DNA from: Coturnix japonica | Lineage: Eukaryota; Chordata; Aves; Galliformes; Phasianidae | Assembly (NCBI RefSeq): GCF_001577835.2 | Contig: NC_029529.1 | Span: 6,822,157 to 6,886,156 of the forward strand | Length of the DNA stretch: 64,000 bases | Reading direction: 5' to 3' | Shown: piece by piece, positions 52,401 to 64,000 of the stretch | Position numbering within the stretch: the stretch's first letter is position 1 | How the letters are laid out: each line of letters opens with the position of its first letter | Made by a program: the position numbers and the translations under genes | Notes under the pieces: model-generated | What the model was told of the DNA's origin: nothing | Database searches by the model: none | Seen by the model: only the letters and a program-made list of their open reading frames with translations

Positions 52401-55400
52401 AGCCCCTCCAATCAGTCATCCAGTGGGGGATGCACCGGGATGATGAGGTGGGTGAATTAGCCAGCATGTTTAAAGTTGCTCTGCAATGACGCTTTTCCTT
52501 ACGGTGCATTTTTACTACTACTCTGGATTTTAGAACATTTTAGTGGCAAGTAAAATAGAGGTAATTCTCCTTGCAGGTATAGAAGGAGTTATTGTAGGGT
52601 TTTGTGGCAGCGATTTAGAGATTCCAAAATGGAATAAAAATGCCTTATTTTATCCACAGATACGTGTTGTCTCCGGGCTTCCTATTGCGTGCTGACAAAG
52701 GGCTGGTTTTCACTTTAAAGCCAAGGCTTTAGGAACATTTTGACATAAAGAGCAGGTTTTAGAACTCGGAATGATCTCATCTGGGCATCTGCTTCTCTCC
52801 TGGAATGGAGAGCAGCTGTAGTGCCGTCAGCTCAGCGAGGTGTGACGTTAATCAGCAGAGATCCGAGTGGGATTTGTCATGAAACAATGCACAAAGCAAT
52901 AACAAAGTCTATGAGAAGGTAATTGAATTGAAGAGCTTTGGCAAGGCAGGGCAAGTGGAGAGCGTCTGCGTAGTATGAAATGCGTGTAGAGTTTGCTATG
53001 GAAAAGGTTTTGCTGAGGGGTCTCTGAAGGGACATAATGATGTGGGCACAGGAGCATGGTGAGCATTTAGCAACTTCTAAGTAATAATGCAATCATTTCA
53101 AGTATTTACTTAAAGGTTATACAAGCATCTTAGAAGAAAAGGTGAAGTGATCCACTTGTTGGAATTACATAAAGTCAGAAATATATATATATATCTAACC
53201 TCGCTAACCAAAGCCCTTCAGCCCATCTGAGATGTATCCCTCAGCCATCTGTAAATAACCCCAAAATGGTTTTGATGTTTTCCTTATTGCGGGGTCTCAC
53301 CCTCAGAACTGCTTCTCCCTTCTGTTACAGCCTGTTACAAATTAACCAGCGCTCCCTGTTTGCACTGTTTTTATTAGGGAGTCAAGGTTTACAAACACTC
53401 AACTTTCTCATCCCAATTTTAAAGTGAAGAAAAGACAAAGCTCTGTCTTCACATCCTGCACAAAACAAGTGGCCTTCTCAGCGTGAGAAGGGACTTATTT
53501 CTCTTGAGAAGGATTAGGAGGAGCAGGGAGCAATCCCTGCAGCATTCATTGCAGCTGGGATAAACCCTATTCCTTGCTGCGTGAGCTGCATGGCAGTGAG
53601 AAAGGTGGTTGTCTGCCAAAGCAGCGTTACTAACCTCTTGATGTAAGTCTTAATAATTGTGTTATTAGGTTTTCATCCTGCGACACAGCATTATTTCCAC
53701 CAGATTGTTTCCAAACCTGGGGCTGCTGCATGCTCAGACTTGAGTTCTGAATTACTGCGCTTCCTTTGCTGTTGTTGCTGAGGCTGTGGGAGCCTGGCAT
53801 GCCTGGCACAAATTGTAACTGTTCTGAGGATTTTCCCTAAAAGCCGTGTTTGATTTACAGTCCCGTTTTACCTGTATGGAATAGGAAGTATTGTATTCGC
53901 TGTAGAGGTTCTTTACTGGGACGTCAGACCCGTTCATGGTGCAGTCGCTGTAGGGATAGCCCATCCGCTCCAGCTCATCCTGCAGGAAAACCCAAACAGC
54001 AAAGCTCTGAGCTATGCCAGCACGCACAGGAGGAGCTACGCTTTCCAGGGCTCCCGTAAGGCTTTGATAAAGCACTTTGCCAGGACAGTTACATAAAAGT
54101 CTCCATAAACCGTTCCAGCCCACAGCTAGTGTGTGCCTTGACTCTTTTGGTTTGAGCCAGTTCAGCCAAGACTTAAAACAAACTTGGTTGCGGTCCCATC
54201 AGATAACATTATTCTCAGACAATCTGCTCTAGAGGAATGCCACACATACCACTAACACACCGATGGAGGTTTCTGTCCCAGCCATTGCATAGATGCCCTG
54301 ATCCTTAAGGAAAGGGAAGCTCTTCTGTTGGTGCAGCATCAGCCGTGCCCCGGCGGCAGACGACAGGTAGGGGATGTAGTCCTGCTGGCTGATGTCCAGG
54401 ATTAACTTCAGCCCTGTGACAGCAGGCAAAATAATCAGAGCAGGAAACTGGAGTCTTTGGTTAAAAAGTACTACGAGCATCTTTTCCTCTCCCTGTGCAC
54501 AGGAATCTCCATCCCTTGAGGGGAGAACCTGCATCTGTCTGTTGCATTGCCCTTATGTGTGCTTAAATAAATGGCAAATGCACAGAATGGAAGCATCCCA
54601 TTGAATGTTCAGCCATTCCCTCATGCTTTGGCTGGTCAGACGTTATGCTTCTGCTAGCTGCAGTCACACCAATTGTCTCTATGCAGTCAAGTTTCCTGTT
54701 GGGGCCTTATCCCCCCTGGAAAAGCTATTCCCTGCTCTAGTGATCTAGAGAAACAGACATCATAGATCTGTTACTGGTAACAGAAGTTCCCAGCACTTCT
54801 GTTCCTTTAACTCCTCCTGCTTCAATGGAGCTTTCTCTTACCAAACTCGGCTCCTGGGTTGGAAGAATTCAAAGCCTCTTTGTCCATGCCCCAGTTAAAG
54901 ATGTAGCAGTTACCGTGGTCTGGGTGATAAATTTGGGTGAAATTCCTGGAAGAATCATACACGTCAAACTGTGACTCGGGGAGAACTTAAAGGTTATAGA
55001 ATACTGTATCTGGTGAGGCTGGATTTGGGCAGCTAGGTCTGGGATTCGCTTTAAATTGCTTCATTTGTTCAACACTTGCATAGAAATTTCAGCTGACTTA
55101 ATTTCAATCAATCTGCTGTTGAAAAGAAGAAAAGCCAGGTACTGGCATGGGCTGAAGTGCAGCTGGTGAGGATAACGATTTGTCGTAATGGAAAGGAATA
55201 CTTTGTCATGCAGATGAGACCAAAAAATACTGGCTTGCTCTGAGCTCTGCTAACAGGCTTCGGCTGGTGTTACACCTCACTCTTGGACAATAGTTCTCTG
55301 TTGTTCTCTGTGCAGAAGTGGCATTGCTGGCAGGGCTGCCTGCAGCCTGAGCTGCTGCTGTGCACCCATGTTTATCAAAACTGTGTGTAAATTTGGCATT

Positions 55401-57608
55401 CACAAGAAACAGAGATGGATAAAATGCATCTCTCAGAGCCTTGTGAAAAAGAGAGTGAAATTGCTGGCAGCTGATTATTGCTAAATACCTCAGGAAGCCC
55501 TCATGGGTGTTGGTAAGTCACAAGCAAAACAGCCCATCCAAAACCAAGCCAGTGCTATCCTCTAATACTGTTACAGCCAGGATCATGTCCTGAAAGCCTC
55601 TGGGAACTGCCATTAGACTTAAGGACCAGTGGAGATCTTTCCATTAACTGAGATACAAAAAGGCTGTCATGCCTTTAGCATCCCACAACATCCCTGTGTG
55701 CCAGGAAGGGCAGGATGCTCAGCATCCACCTACTTGTAGTTGCAGGGTTCGGCCCCATAGAGACACGCCAGGATCATGTCTTCTGCCTGGTATCCCATCC
55801 TAATCCTCTCCTGCAGCGGCACTTTGGACAGGATGCTGGTGGACTGCAGGATGTACCACTCGGTCACCGCCTGCGCCGCGCTGGTGAAGTTCCTGTAGGT
55901 GCAGTTGTTGGAGCCCTGGTGGCTGCACTGGAGACACACACGGTCAGGTCTCCCCATTCCCCCCCAGGGCACACCCTGCTCCATGCCACCCCATCCACTG
56001 TCCTCATGAGAGCAAACAGGGGAGCTGTGGAAGCAGCGGTCTCAGCTGGGTGTGCTCAGCAGACACTTCCCTGGGGCATTTCTCTGTTGGACAAGTTGGC
56101 CCCAGAAGTTACCAACCCGTGCTTACAGTGATCATCACATAGGGGCTTAGAAATACTTTCAGCTATAGGCTTTCTGCAGCACCCCCTTACCAGCTTCACT
56201 GCCAGTTTGTACTTCTTCTCCTCAGACGTTGTGTTGGTAGGGGCAGGAGGAGCAGCAGTCTGGTTCCCTGCAGCGCTCTGGTTGGTCTCAAAGATCTCCA
56301 CGATGACTGGGTTGTCCTTGTCCTGCTCATCGATGAGCACCAGCGGGATCTGGTTCCAGAGCTCCAGGTCCAGCCCATCGGTGGCGTTGCTGCTGTTCAG
56401 CAGCAGGGGTGAGATGGGGTCCCCATGTGTGGGCTGCAGGATCCTCTCCAGTGCCGCCTCAATGAGCTTGTCCAGCTCCTTCAGCAGGGGCCTCACCTCT
56501 GAGTACCTGCGGGGACACATGGGGAGGGTAGCAGTGGATGGCAGCCCCCACACTAGGAACACCCCATGCTGCAGATGTGCTGCACAGCAGCAGGATGCAC
56601 CGGCAGCCAGAGGCACAGGGACCCTGTGCTGCCAAATCTGTTGTGTTCACACAGAACTGCACGGCTCTATTGCAGTGATTTGCTGTAGTTTACACAAAAC
56701 ACTTCTTGCAAGGAGAGAGGAAAAACCAACTGATCCCTGTGTGTCAGTCGGGAGCATCTCACCTTGCATGACTCTATTGCACGGGTATAAATTTGAAGTG
56801 ACTCCACCAAAGATCTGTTGCTCCTTTGAAATCACAGCTGAATTATATTACTGTAGCTCAGGGCTGATACTGCTGTTTAACTAGCTGTTAATGGCTGAGT
56901 GTGTGTGATAAGGGAGACGTTCGTGGTAAGGAAAAAGAAAGAAAGGGATTGTGGGGAGAGATCACGAGACTGATTTGGATTGTGACAAGTTAGTTGAACT
57001 TCAAGTTTTTTTTCTGAGCCAGGGAAAGTTTACAAGGAGGCAATAACCATTATTAGATTAACTGATACGGTAATGAGAACAGACAAACCCGCAGGTACAC
57101 AAACCCTTCTCTGGATCTCAGCCAATTGTTTTTATATTGTGCTCATTTGTTTGCTTTTCTGTGCCACTCCGTGAGTCAAAGAACCATTTTCACTGATGCT
57201 CCTAATGTATCTGAGCCAGGAACAGACCCACGGATCTTTGGCCAGCAACACATCTGAGTGTGCTAATGTGGGGTGAGCTGGAGGAAGCACAGCTTACTTG
57301 AAAGGGTTGGCATTGCAGACTGTGACTGCTGGGAACTTCATGGTCTTAAAGCCAATAGAGAGCGATGAGGTGACGTTGTAGGAAAGGTAAGTGTTGATGA
57401 GGATTCCCCACTGCCAGAAGACCAAGGAGGCGAAGAGCAGCGTTAGGAAGAACCACATTACTTTCTTCTTTGGCCCCTCCTTGATGATGCGCTTAGGGCC
57501 ATGCGTGTTGGTGTTGTCGCAGTACCAGACCAGCAGCTCCTTGTAGGTGTAGCCAGGGCCCTTCTGGAGGCGGTGCAGGGCCCGGACAAAATATTTCTTC
57601 AGATTCAT
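49472..57608 (-). CDS. SCNN1B: SCNN1B, epithelial sodium channel (ENaC) beta subunit (complete coding region)
   Basis: Twelve coding exons: 57298-57608, 56191-56506, 55734-55927, 54842-54945, 54250-54413, 53872-53979, 52096-52213, 51748-51823, 51505-51562, 51114-51175, 49965-50040 and 49472-49888 (TGA). Total 2004 nt, 667 residues; human is 640. The start exon has its acceptor at 57617, so the 5' UTR is split and exon 1 lies upstream. It forms the amiloride-sensitive apical Na+ channel with the alpha and gamma subunits. The gating His-Gly pair is at residues 36-37, TM1 about 50-70, a large Cys-rich extracellular domain follows, and TM2 is about 530-562 with the GGS selectivity segment. PPPNY, the NEDD4-binding PY motif mutated in Liddle syndrome, is at 626-630. 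Beta identity comes from [20 protein letters not shown] and [13 protein letters not shown]. Oddities: a finger-loop cysteine pair is missing and the C-terminus is longer than human. Confidence 0.97.
53181..53194. repeat. (AT)7 microsatellite, SCNN1B intron
   Basis: Seven AT units. Confidence 0.9.
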
Positions 57609-57948
57609 CCTGTTGTCTGCAAGTGGGAAAATGAGGTCAGAGCAGCTGCTGGGAAACACAGGGCTTGCATTGCTGTGTGCTGACATGGCTGGGGGTCACA
57701 GCCTGGGGGGATGTGGGACAGCCCATGGGAGCTGATCACAAGCTGCAGTGGGACTGGGCTTAGTGCTCATGGGGCTCAATGGAGTATTTCTTAAATGGAT
57801 GAGGAGAAAGTATCCAGGGATACCAGAGCAGTGGTTGGGGGGGGGTCGGGTGGAGGGAAGAGGATGTAGAAAGGGCAGACTCTTTCCCAGGACCAAGAAT
57901 GCTGCTCAGTATGTGCTGCCTGCCACAAGAAGAACAATAGATGTGTGG

Positions 57949-57960
57949 TTTTTTTTTTTT
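57949..57960. repeat. Poly(T) tract, SCNN1B intron 1
   Basis: Twelve T residues. There is no flanking SINE body that I can identify. Confidence 0.8.
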
Positions 57961-58572
57961 CCCCACCAAATTCCTTTGTCTTTAAGATAATATCGGTATG
58001 TTTCCACCGCTCATGTGAGGGATGCTGCATATTTTACATTCATATTGTGAGTAAATAGAACATTTTGTGCTGCTGTTTTTAAGGCGAGAATTTGTGTTAC
58101 TAAATCTTAATATCCTGGGGCAGGATTTCAAAACAGTCAGTTACCTGGAGGATTCCTCAGCCCTCAGCTGTGGGAGAACAGAACCAGAGATCAGTGTTGA
58201 GCCCATCACAGCATCTTGTGCTCATACAGTACTATTTCCATTGAGGCACAACCTGAGGCACAAGGCAGCAAATGCTGCACTTTTGTATCTGAATGAAGTC
58301 CCTGCTGCCAGGCTTGAGCCTGCCTGCCTCTTTGTTCAGTTCTATGGGTGTCATGCACACATTTAGGCTCCGTCTTGAGTTAATTTCTGTTTAACTGCCA
58401 AATCTGAGTGTGCTGTTCCTGGCTACCAACAGCAATAGGAAGCACTGTGGTAGCAAAGGCAAAGCAGCTTCACATGGGGTTTAAGGATCAGGAGCCTCCC
58501 AGTTTGCTTCATCTGCTCAGCAGCCATACAAACACTGCACTGAAGGATGGCATTGTCACTTTTAAAGTTATG

Positions 58573-58860
58573 TTCATAGGATCATAACATGGCTTGGGAG
58601 GGACCTCAGAGATCATCCATTTCCAACCCACAGGAAGGGTTGCCAACTCATAAAGCAGGCACCAGGTGCCCATCTATGGCCTTGGGCACCTGCAGGAATA
58701 GGGCACGGCTCTCTGGACAGCAGTGCCATGGCCTGTCTGCCCTCTGAGTGAAAAACTCCCCCTGCCATCCAATCTCAGAGGGCACTGCCACTGCCCTCAC
58801 CTCCCTGTGGCCACAATCCCAGCACCATCCTAATGAAACTCCTCCACCTCAGCAGTGAGA
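58573..58860 (-). mobile_element. CR1 LINE fragment, SCNN1B intron 1
   Basis: The left end reads CATAGGATCATAACATGGCT then GGGAGGGACCTCAGAGATCA, the complement of the CR1 3' end. The interior matches the complement of GGTTGGCAACCC and of the GGCCATGGCACTGCTGTCCAG region of CR1. The right boundary is uncertain; similarity is clear to about 58740. It is non-coding, 5'-truncated, and in the same orientation as SCNN1B. Confidence 0.88.
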
Positions 58861-60149
58861 TCAGGCTCCCACGTTACGAAATGACAGTGCTGGCTGTGTT
58901 TAGTTCGCTCCCGGCTCTTCCCAGGGCAGTCACCATTTACAGGAAATAAAGACATCAGCAAAACTCAGCACACTGCTGGAAACTGTAGGGTGATACTGGG
59001 GCTGTAAAATCACCCCAGCAGCGCCCAGCCCTGATACTGCAATTACTGCACACTTTCTCTGCTGATGCATACTGCAGTCACCGCTCTCTGCTCACACACT
59101 GTGTTCTCCAGGGCTGGAGCAGCAGCAGCTGGCAGCAAGGAGTTGGCCATGTCCTCCTGGGGAGGGCAGTGATGCTCTCCAATGGTGCTTTTGCAGCTCA
59201 CAGAAAAGGCTTTTACCCCATTGTAAGGTCACAGGATGGCATTTAGCAGGAAAGTGGAGTGGCACCACATCACTGCCAATGGAGCCCCCATGCCCAGGGT
59301 ACAGCATGTCCAGTGGGGTTGGTTCTGCCCTGCTTTCTGCCTCTGCAACAAGGCGGCAACCAGCAGCTCATGCCTGCTATGTGCCTCCCAGCCTTTGCTG
59401 AGTGTGTGCAGCGCTGAGGAGCAGCACCAGGCAGAGGTGCAAAGCACCACCTGGCTCCCTGCAGTGGGTTAAGTGCCCCCATCTATCCCACCTCTCTCTG
59501 CCACTCCACTTCCCACAGCATCATTGTCTCCAGGGGCAGTGAGAAGTCTCACTCCTCGCACGGCAGTACAGTCACATTGCTGAGAGTCAGCTCCGCTGCC
59601 GGGGCACTGAGCAACGCAGATCCCATGGTGCGGAGGGCCAGAGCCCCCGGCAGCTGCCCCCAGGCCCTGAACAGGAGCGTCCCCAAAGGCAGCGGACAGA
59701 GGAACGCTCAGAGAGAGCTGCGGTCTATTTCCATACCTCTTATCGGTGAGATTAAGGTATGAAAGCCGTGTGTAAACAGAGGGTAAATCAGTCCGGCTGC
59801 GCCCAGCAGCGCAGCGCATCCAGCGCGCTGCTGGCACCGGGAGCTCCGCCGGTGTCTGAGTGTCAGCCCGGCAGCTCACCCCGAGGGACTCCGTGACTGA
59901 GCGAGCATTTCTCATCACACAACGAATGTCAACAAAGAAATACGCTGAAATATTTTTTCTCCTTCTGCGAGCAGCGCTACACCTGCCGGGATGGTAACCT
60001 CAGCCTTAGCTGTGGGAGGCAGAACAGCACAGGCTAAACGTTACAGCTCGGGCTGTTCACAGATGCCTGGAGCTCCGCACCGCTCGGCTCCGAACACCAG
60101 CAGAACGCTCTTAACGCTCTTGGCCTTTCCTACCCCCTCCGCTCACCCC

Positions 60150-60790
60150 CAAGTAATTTCTCACCAACGCTTTAGCAGCCGGTGACCGGCGGCCCCGCAC
60201 AGCGCTCCTTGCCCGGCTCCGCACGGCTCTGCCCGGCTCTCCGAGCACTGCGGGGCAGCCCCGCAGGAACAACCAAACCCCCCCCCCGTCCGTCCGTCCG
60301 TCCCCGGCTCCCACCGGGGCTCCGCCGAGCCGCCGCCTCCCCCGAGCCCCGCAGGACGGAGCCCGTAGGGTGGGAAAGAAGCGGTGGGGATGATACGCCG
60401 CCCGCAGCCGGCCCCGCGCTGCCCATCCCCGCCGCCCCCTGCCCGTACCTGCTCCGTCGCGTTGAGCCCCGATGCCACCGGGCCCCGCGGCGCCCCGCCC
60501 TTCCTCCCGCCCCGTGTCCCGCACGGCATCCGGAGCCGCCCAGCGCCGCCGCCCGCGCTCCTCCCGGGGCTGTTCCCCGCGTCCCGGCCCCGTGTCCTGC
60601 GCCTCCTCCGCTGCAGGCGCCTCCCGCCGCGTGTTTCCCAACGGGGGAGCGGCGGAGCCCCATTGGAAGGAGGCCCGCACCGGGGCTGGGTGGGCTGCGC
60701 TGTTAGTGCGCCGTGCCCGTATTGCCGGGGGGCTTTGGCACCGCAGCCGAACTGCACAGCACAGACGGTTCCGAACGGCTCCATAAGATC
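60150..60790 (-). promoter_or_regulatory. SCNN1B 5' CpG island with a possible non-coding exon 1
   Basis: This is a dense CpG island about 2.5-3 kb upstream of the SCNN1B start exon. On the minus strand a good donor (GAGCAG|GTACGG, GT at 60448-60447) could end a non-coding exon 1 covering roughly 60449-60600. Other donors exist near 59743, 59877 and 60164, so the choice is tentative. Long open frames across the island are composition effects. Confidence 0.45.
60278..60304. repeat. C-run and (GTCC)n microsatellite
   Basis: A run of C followed by four GTCC units in the SCNN1B CpG island. Confidence 0.85.
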
Positions 60791-60800
60791 GGTTATGGCG

Positions 60801-60838
60801 TTTTATTTTTATTTTTTTTCTTTTCTTTTCTTTTTTTT
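60801..60838. repeat. T-rich low-complexity tract
   Basis: TTTTA/TTTTC-type runs next to the CpG island. There is no element body beside it. Confidence 0.8.
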
Positions 60839-62479
60839 CCCCTCACTTTTCTGTTCCGGAGCTCCCCTGGCAGCTGTGTTTAGCAGCAGGACGCTGCTGG
60901 GCACGCTTTCCCGAGGGTGTTTTGTACATCGCCGCCTTCACGTGCGGACTATGGAGAGTGTTGATGCTTAAACAGAAGGCAGCGGTGGCCACCTCCTGCC
61001 CGGTACGAGGGACCTCCGCCTCCCTGACTCGATAGCAAAGCCGCAGTGCCGCGGTGTGGGGATAACGCCCGGCGCATCCCCATCAGGGAATGGGAATGAG
61101 GCCCTTAGAGCCATAAATCACCGCTCAGCGTTGTAAAACACAGTCGCTCCTTGTTAGGCAAAGTAACCACGGCTCCGTGCTGGATCAGAACTCGATCAGA
61201 CCTTCTGGAGTGTGCCCACGTTTGGTTGTTTGGGAACAAAAGGGATTTTTATTTCTAAATTGCACAAGCGCACCTCCAGCCGTGAGGTCAGACGTGGAAT
61301 GCAGGATCGTATTTAAGCAGTGTTTTCAGGTGAAGCCAGCACGAACAGGTTTGGTGGTGAACACCAGCACTCACCCGGCCTATAACCTCTGTCCTGTCAA
61401 AATAATTGCCCTTCTATTGCTGCTGATCTCCCTACAGAACAATGTCTGCTAGCAGCACTGGCAGCCCTGATGGTTCAACACAGCCAGTGATGGAGGTGAC
61501 CTTGAGTTTTGCTCGGCCTGCTGGCGTGTCCCCCACTTGCTTCTTGAGAGAGTTTATTTCATAAGCAGAAACCTGCTGCTAAAAACACAGCTGGGAGGCA
61601 GGCGGCGGTGCCCCCACACCACACCATTGTGCTCCCACTCTGCACAGCAGGGCATTAAGTGCTGCTGGTGTCTGCTAAACACAGCTGGGAAATGGGATCT
61701 GGGGACAGCCTGTGCTGAAAGTATCAGCTGGCCTTGGTTGTGTCTGGAAAGGTGAAAATGTTGTAATGATGAAGGTGGAAAAGGCTCCTGGGGTGGCTTC
61801 TAGGATGAGGTAGGTCACCCTGGTGACACTGATCTCCCACTGTGGCCTCTAGTAAGGGGATGGGAAAACACCCAGAGAGTGCTGCAGGTGCCGTGGTGTT
61901 ACTGTGCATTCGTGGCCCCAGGCTGCCCACACCCCACAGCCTGGCACAGCGCTGCTGGTTCACAACACAGGGGGTGCTTGATGCCAGTGGGCAGGAGCTG
62001 CGGGGTGCTGTGCAACACTGCTCACTGCTGCATTGATCACTTCTATCCAGACACCTGATGTCCCTATGGGACCAAGGAGGCAGCGCTGCCTGCAGTGCCC
62101 TGACCTGTGTGTCCTGTGCTGCCCATGGAAATGGCATCCCCTGTTCCTATATATGGTGCAAAGAGGCTAATTCAGCACTTTAATCTCTTGCTTTATCAGG
62201 TGCCCTTTCAGAAACGCCATTATTAAACAAAATAATACAGCGAGTAATTTAGTTTCAGCCCGTAAAGTTGCAGTCAAAAGATACTGAGCATCCAACCTGC
62301 AGAGCTGTTACACGGGCAATCACAGCATATAAAACCTTTTAACTAATCTCTGTTTGCGTTACAAAGATCAGGCAGTAAAATGGAGCCCGGTGAGGTTTAC
62401 AGCCGGATCGCTGCCCGCGGGGCTGCCGGGCCATCCCAATGCACTGTGTTGTGTGACACCGAGGGGCAGACAGGGGGCA

Positions 62480-62563
62480 ATGGGGGTGGGGAGGTGATGT
62501 GATGGGGCAGAGAGGCGATGGGGAGGCAGAGTGATGGGGTGATAAGGTGATGGGGTGATGGGA
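62480..62563. repeat. GTGATGGGG-type imperfect minisatellite
   Basis: Repeated GATGGGG, GGTGAT and GGGAGG blocks give a purine-rich, imperfect tandem array of about 80 bp. Confidence 0.75.
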
Positions 62564-63740
62564 TCACTGCCAGGGCTGCTGGGGTGTGGTTTCCATGCAC
62601 ACTCTTTCCATGCACAGCACAGATTTGGGGAGGTCCTGTTTGATTCAGAGAGTGAGAGGGGGGCAAACCTTATTTCAACTACAGACTGAGCAGTGAATGA
62701 ACCTCAACCCATGGCTGCACACATCTTTGTGCCTTAAAACAGCCAGCACTCAGACAAGGGTTTGTCACAGGTGGTGATGTTCTCTGTGACGTGATGGGGA
62801 ATTGGCTGCCCCGATTTGCTCTTTCTGCCATAAAATTTTAGCAGAAAAATTAACTTGGTGGCGACTGTGCGGCGCTGCTGAGGCACAGCCCATAATCCAT
62901 CAGTGCTATAGAGGGGGAGTGCTGTGGAGGGCCCCAGGGCAGTGCTTTATGGTCCTTTCCCATGCTCTGGGGATAATATGTAAAATATTTTGTGACCAAT
63001 GAACTTTTATAACGAGAAGGAGACGGAGGGATGATTGCTCGCAGCAATTACCTCAAGGAACTCGTTGTACCTTTCAGGATTGATTATGTAAACTTGGGTG
63101 AGAAGGTCTTAAAATATAACAGAGGAAGAACTGTAGCAATATTGCCCTATGAAAACACCGTGATTCATGGTGACTCTGAGCCGCAGCGGGCTTTAGCCGT
63201 GCTTCACAGCGATTGCATCTTCCGCCGGCACCGCAGCGTGCTTTTAGTTTCAGATGAGTTAATGCAGTGAATGCGGACGTTTTTCCATCTCAGGGAACAT
63301 ACCTGGGGAAAAAAAAACACGAGGAGAACGAGACAGAGGAATGGTCGTGGCTCAGGATGCTGCATGGGACTGAGCTTGGACAGTCAGCTTTAAAACCCCG
63401 GGTCTGATTTGGAGTTCACAGATTGACTGGAGGGCACCAACACACAGACTGGGATGCAGGAGAGGATGGAATGCCTGAACACACCACCCGTGGGCCCGGA
63501 GCTGGGCTGTTTTCATGTTTGCTGCTCCAGCTGTGTTGCAACCAGGCTGGGAGCAGAGCGAGTCCCAGCTCAGCTCTGAACTGAAGCGTGATCTCAGTGT
63601 GAGCCAGGGGAAGCGCCGCATTAGCAAGGAACTCGCCGCGCTGCATTCCGCGGTGCTCCGCGCTCAGCACAGTGCAGTGCCGGCCAACAACTGTGCCCAT
63701 GCTGAGGTGCCCTGAGCACCGGGTGGGACAGAGCATGCCC

Positions 63741-63930
63741 CATGTCCGTGTCCATGTCCCATGTCCTGTATCTATGTCCCCCGTGTCAGTGTCCGTGTCT
63801 ACATCCATGTCCCCAATCCCATGTCTCTTGTCTCATATTCATGCCCGCATCCATGTCCCCTATCCCATGTCTGGTGTCCCATGTCCCCTGTCCCATATCT
63901 ACATTCATATCCATATCCCCTGCCTATTGC
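63741..63930. repeat. ATGTCC-type imperfect minisatellite
   Basis: Many copies of CATGTCC, CCATGTCC and TGTCC variants (period about 6, with 12-mers) over about 190 bp. Copies are more diverged at the right end. Confidence 0.85.
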
Positions 63931-64000
63931 TGTGGTCCAGCTGCCCTATTTCTGTGCTTACTGTGCTGTGTGCCAGCATCCCTGTTCTTAACCAAGGGTT

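Larger units (their letters stand above)
60840..64000. other. Region upstream of SCNN1B, no gene seen
   Basis: About 3.1 kb without splice-supported coding sequence. It contains a GATGGGG-type minisatellite (62480-62563) and an ATGTCC-type minisatellite (63741-63930). Open frames such as 63031-63270 resemble nothing I know. By synteny with mammals SCNN1G would be expected beyond the right edge (inference). Confidence 0.6.

Noticed and set aside
60111-60784. Long frames (189-207 codons) in the SCNN1B CpG island
   Set aside because: Gly/Arg/Ala/Pro-rich translations in several frames; composition artefact.
63031-63270. 79-codon frame with a fairly ordinary amino-acid composition upstream of SCNN1B
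   Set aside because: Not recognisable and without splice sites or context. It does not match any part of SCNN1G that I can recall.

Overview
This is eukaryotic nuclear DNA from a bird, most likely a galliform such as chicken. Four fragments of CR1 LINEs, the dominant avian retroposon, are recognisable. The spliced proteins match vertebrate genes exon by exon, introns are short, and CpG islands sit at the gene starts. The gene set matches human 16p12.2, which I recall corresponds to chicken chromosome 14; the species and chromosome are inference. Every exon below was assembled by hand from GT-AG splice sites, codon-phase continuity and remembered vertebrate protein sequences.

Layout, left to right: (1) the first six coding exons of ERN2 (IRE1-beta, minus strand), running off the left edge; (2) UBFD1 (minus strand), complete, with a long 3' UTR; (3) EARS2 (plus strand), complete and head-to-head with UBFD1 across a 238-bp CpG-rich gap; (4) GGA2 (plus), complete, 17 coding exons; (5) COG7 (plus), complete, 17 coding exons, starting 294 bp after the GGA2 stop; (6) SCNN1B, the epithelial sodium channel beta subunit (minus), complete in 12 coding exons and tail-to-tail with COG7; (7) the SCNN1B 5' CpG island and about 3 kb of flank with two simple minisatellites.

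The genes do not form one pathway. ERN2 senses unfolded protein in the ER, UBFD1 is a ubiquitin-like-domain protein, EARS2 charges mitochondrial tRNA-Glu, GGA2 and COG7 both serve Golgi trafficking, and SCNN1B builds the ENaC channel. Their grouping is old vertebrate synteny. The main difference from the human order is that ERN2 directly follows UBFD1 on the same strand, which an inversion of the NDUFAB1-PALB2-DCTN5-PLK1-ERN2 block would explain.

I found no CRISPR array, tRNA, rRNA, retroviral element or clearly new system. The points most worth a second look are a 69-nt, stop-free, in-frame intron inside the UBFD1 ubiquitin-like domain, the missing mitochondrial presequence of EARS2, loss of a cysteine pair and a longer C-terminal tail in SCNN1B, and an 8-bp tandem repeat at the ERN2 exon 1 splice donor.
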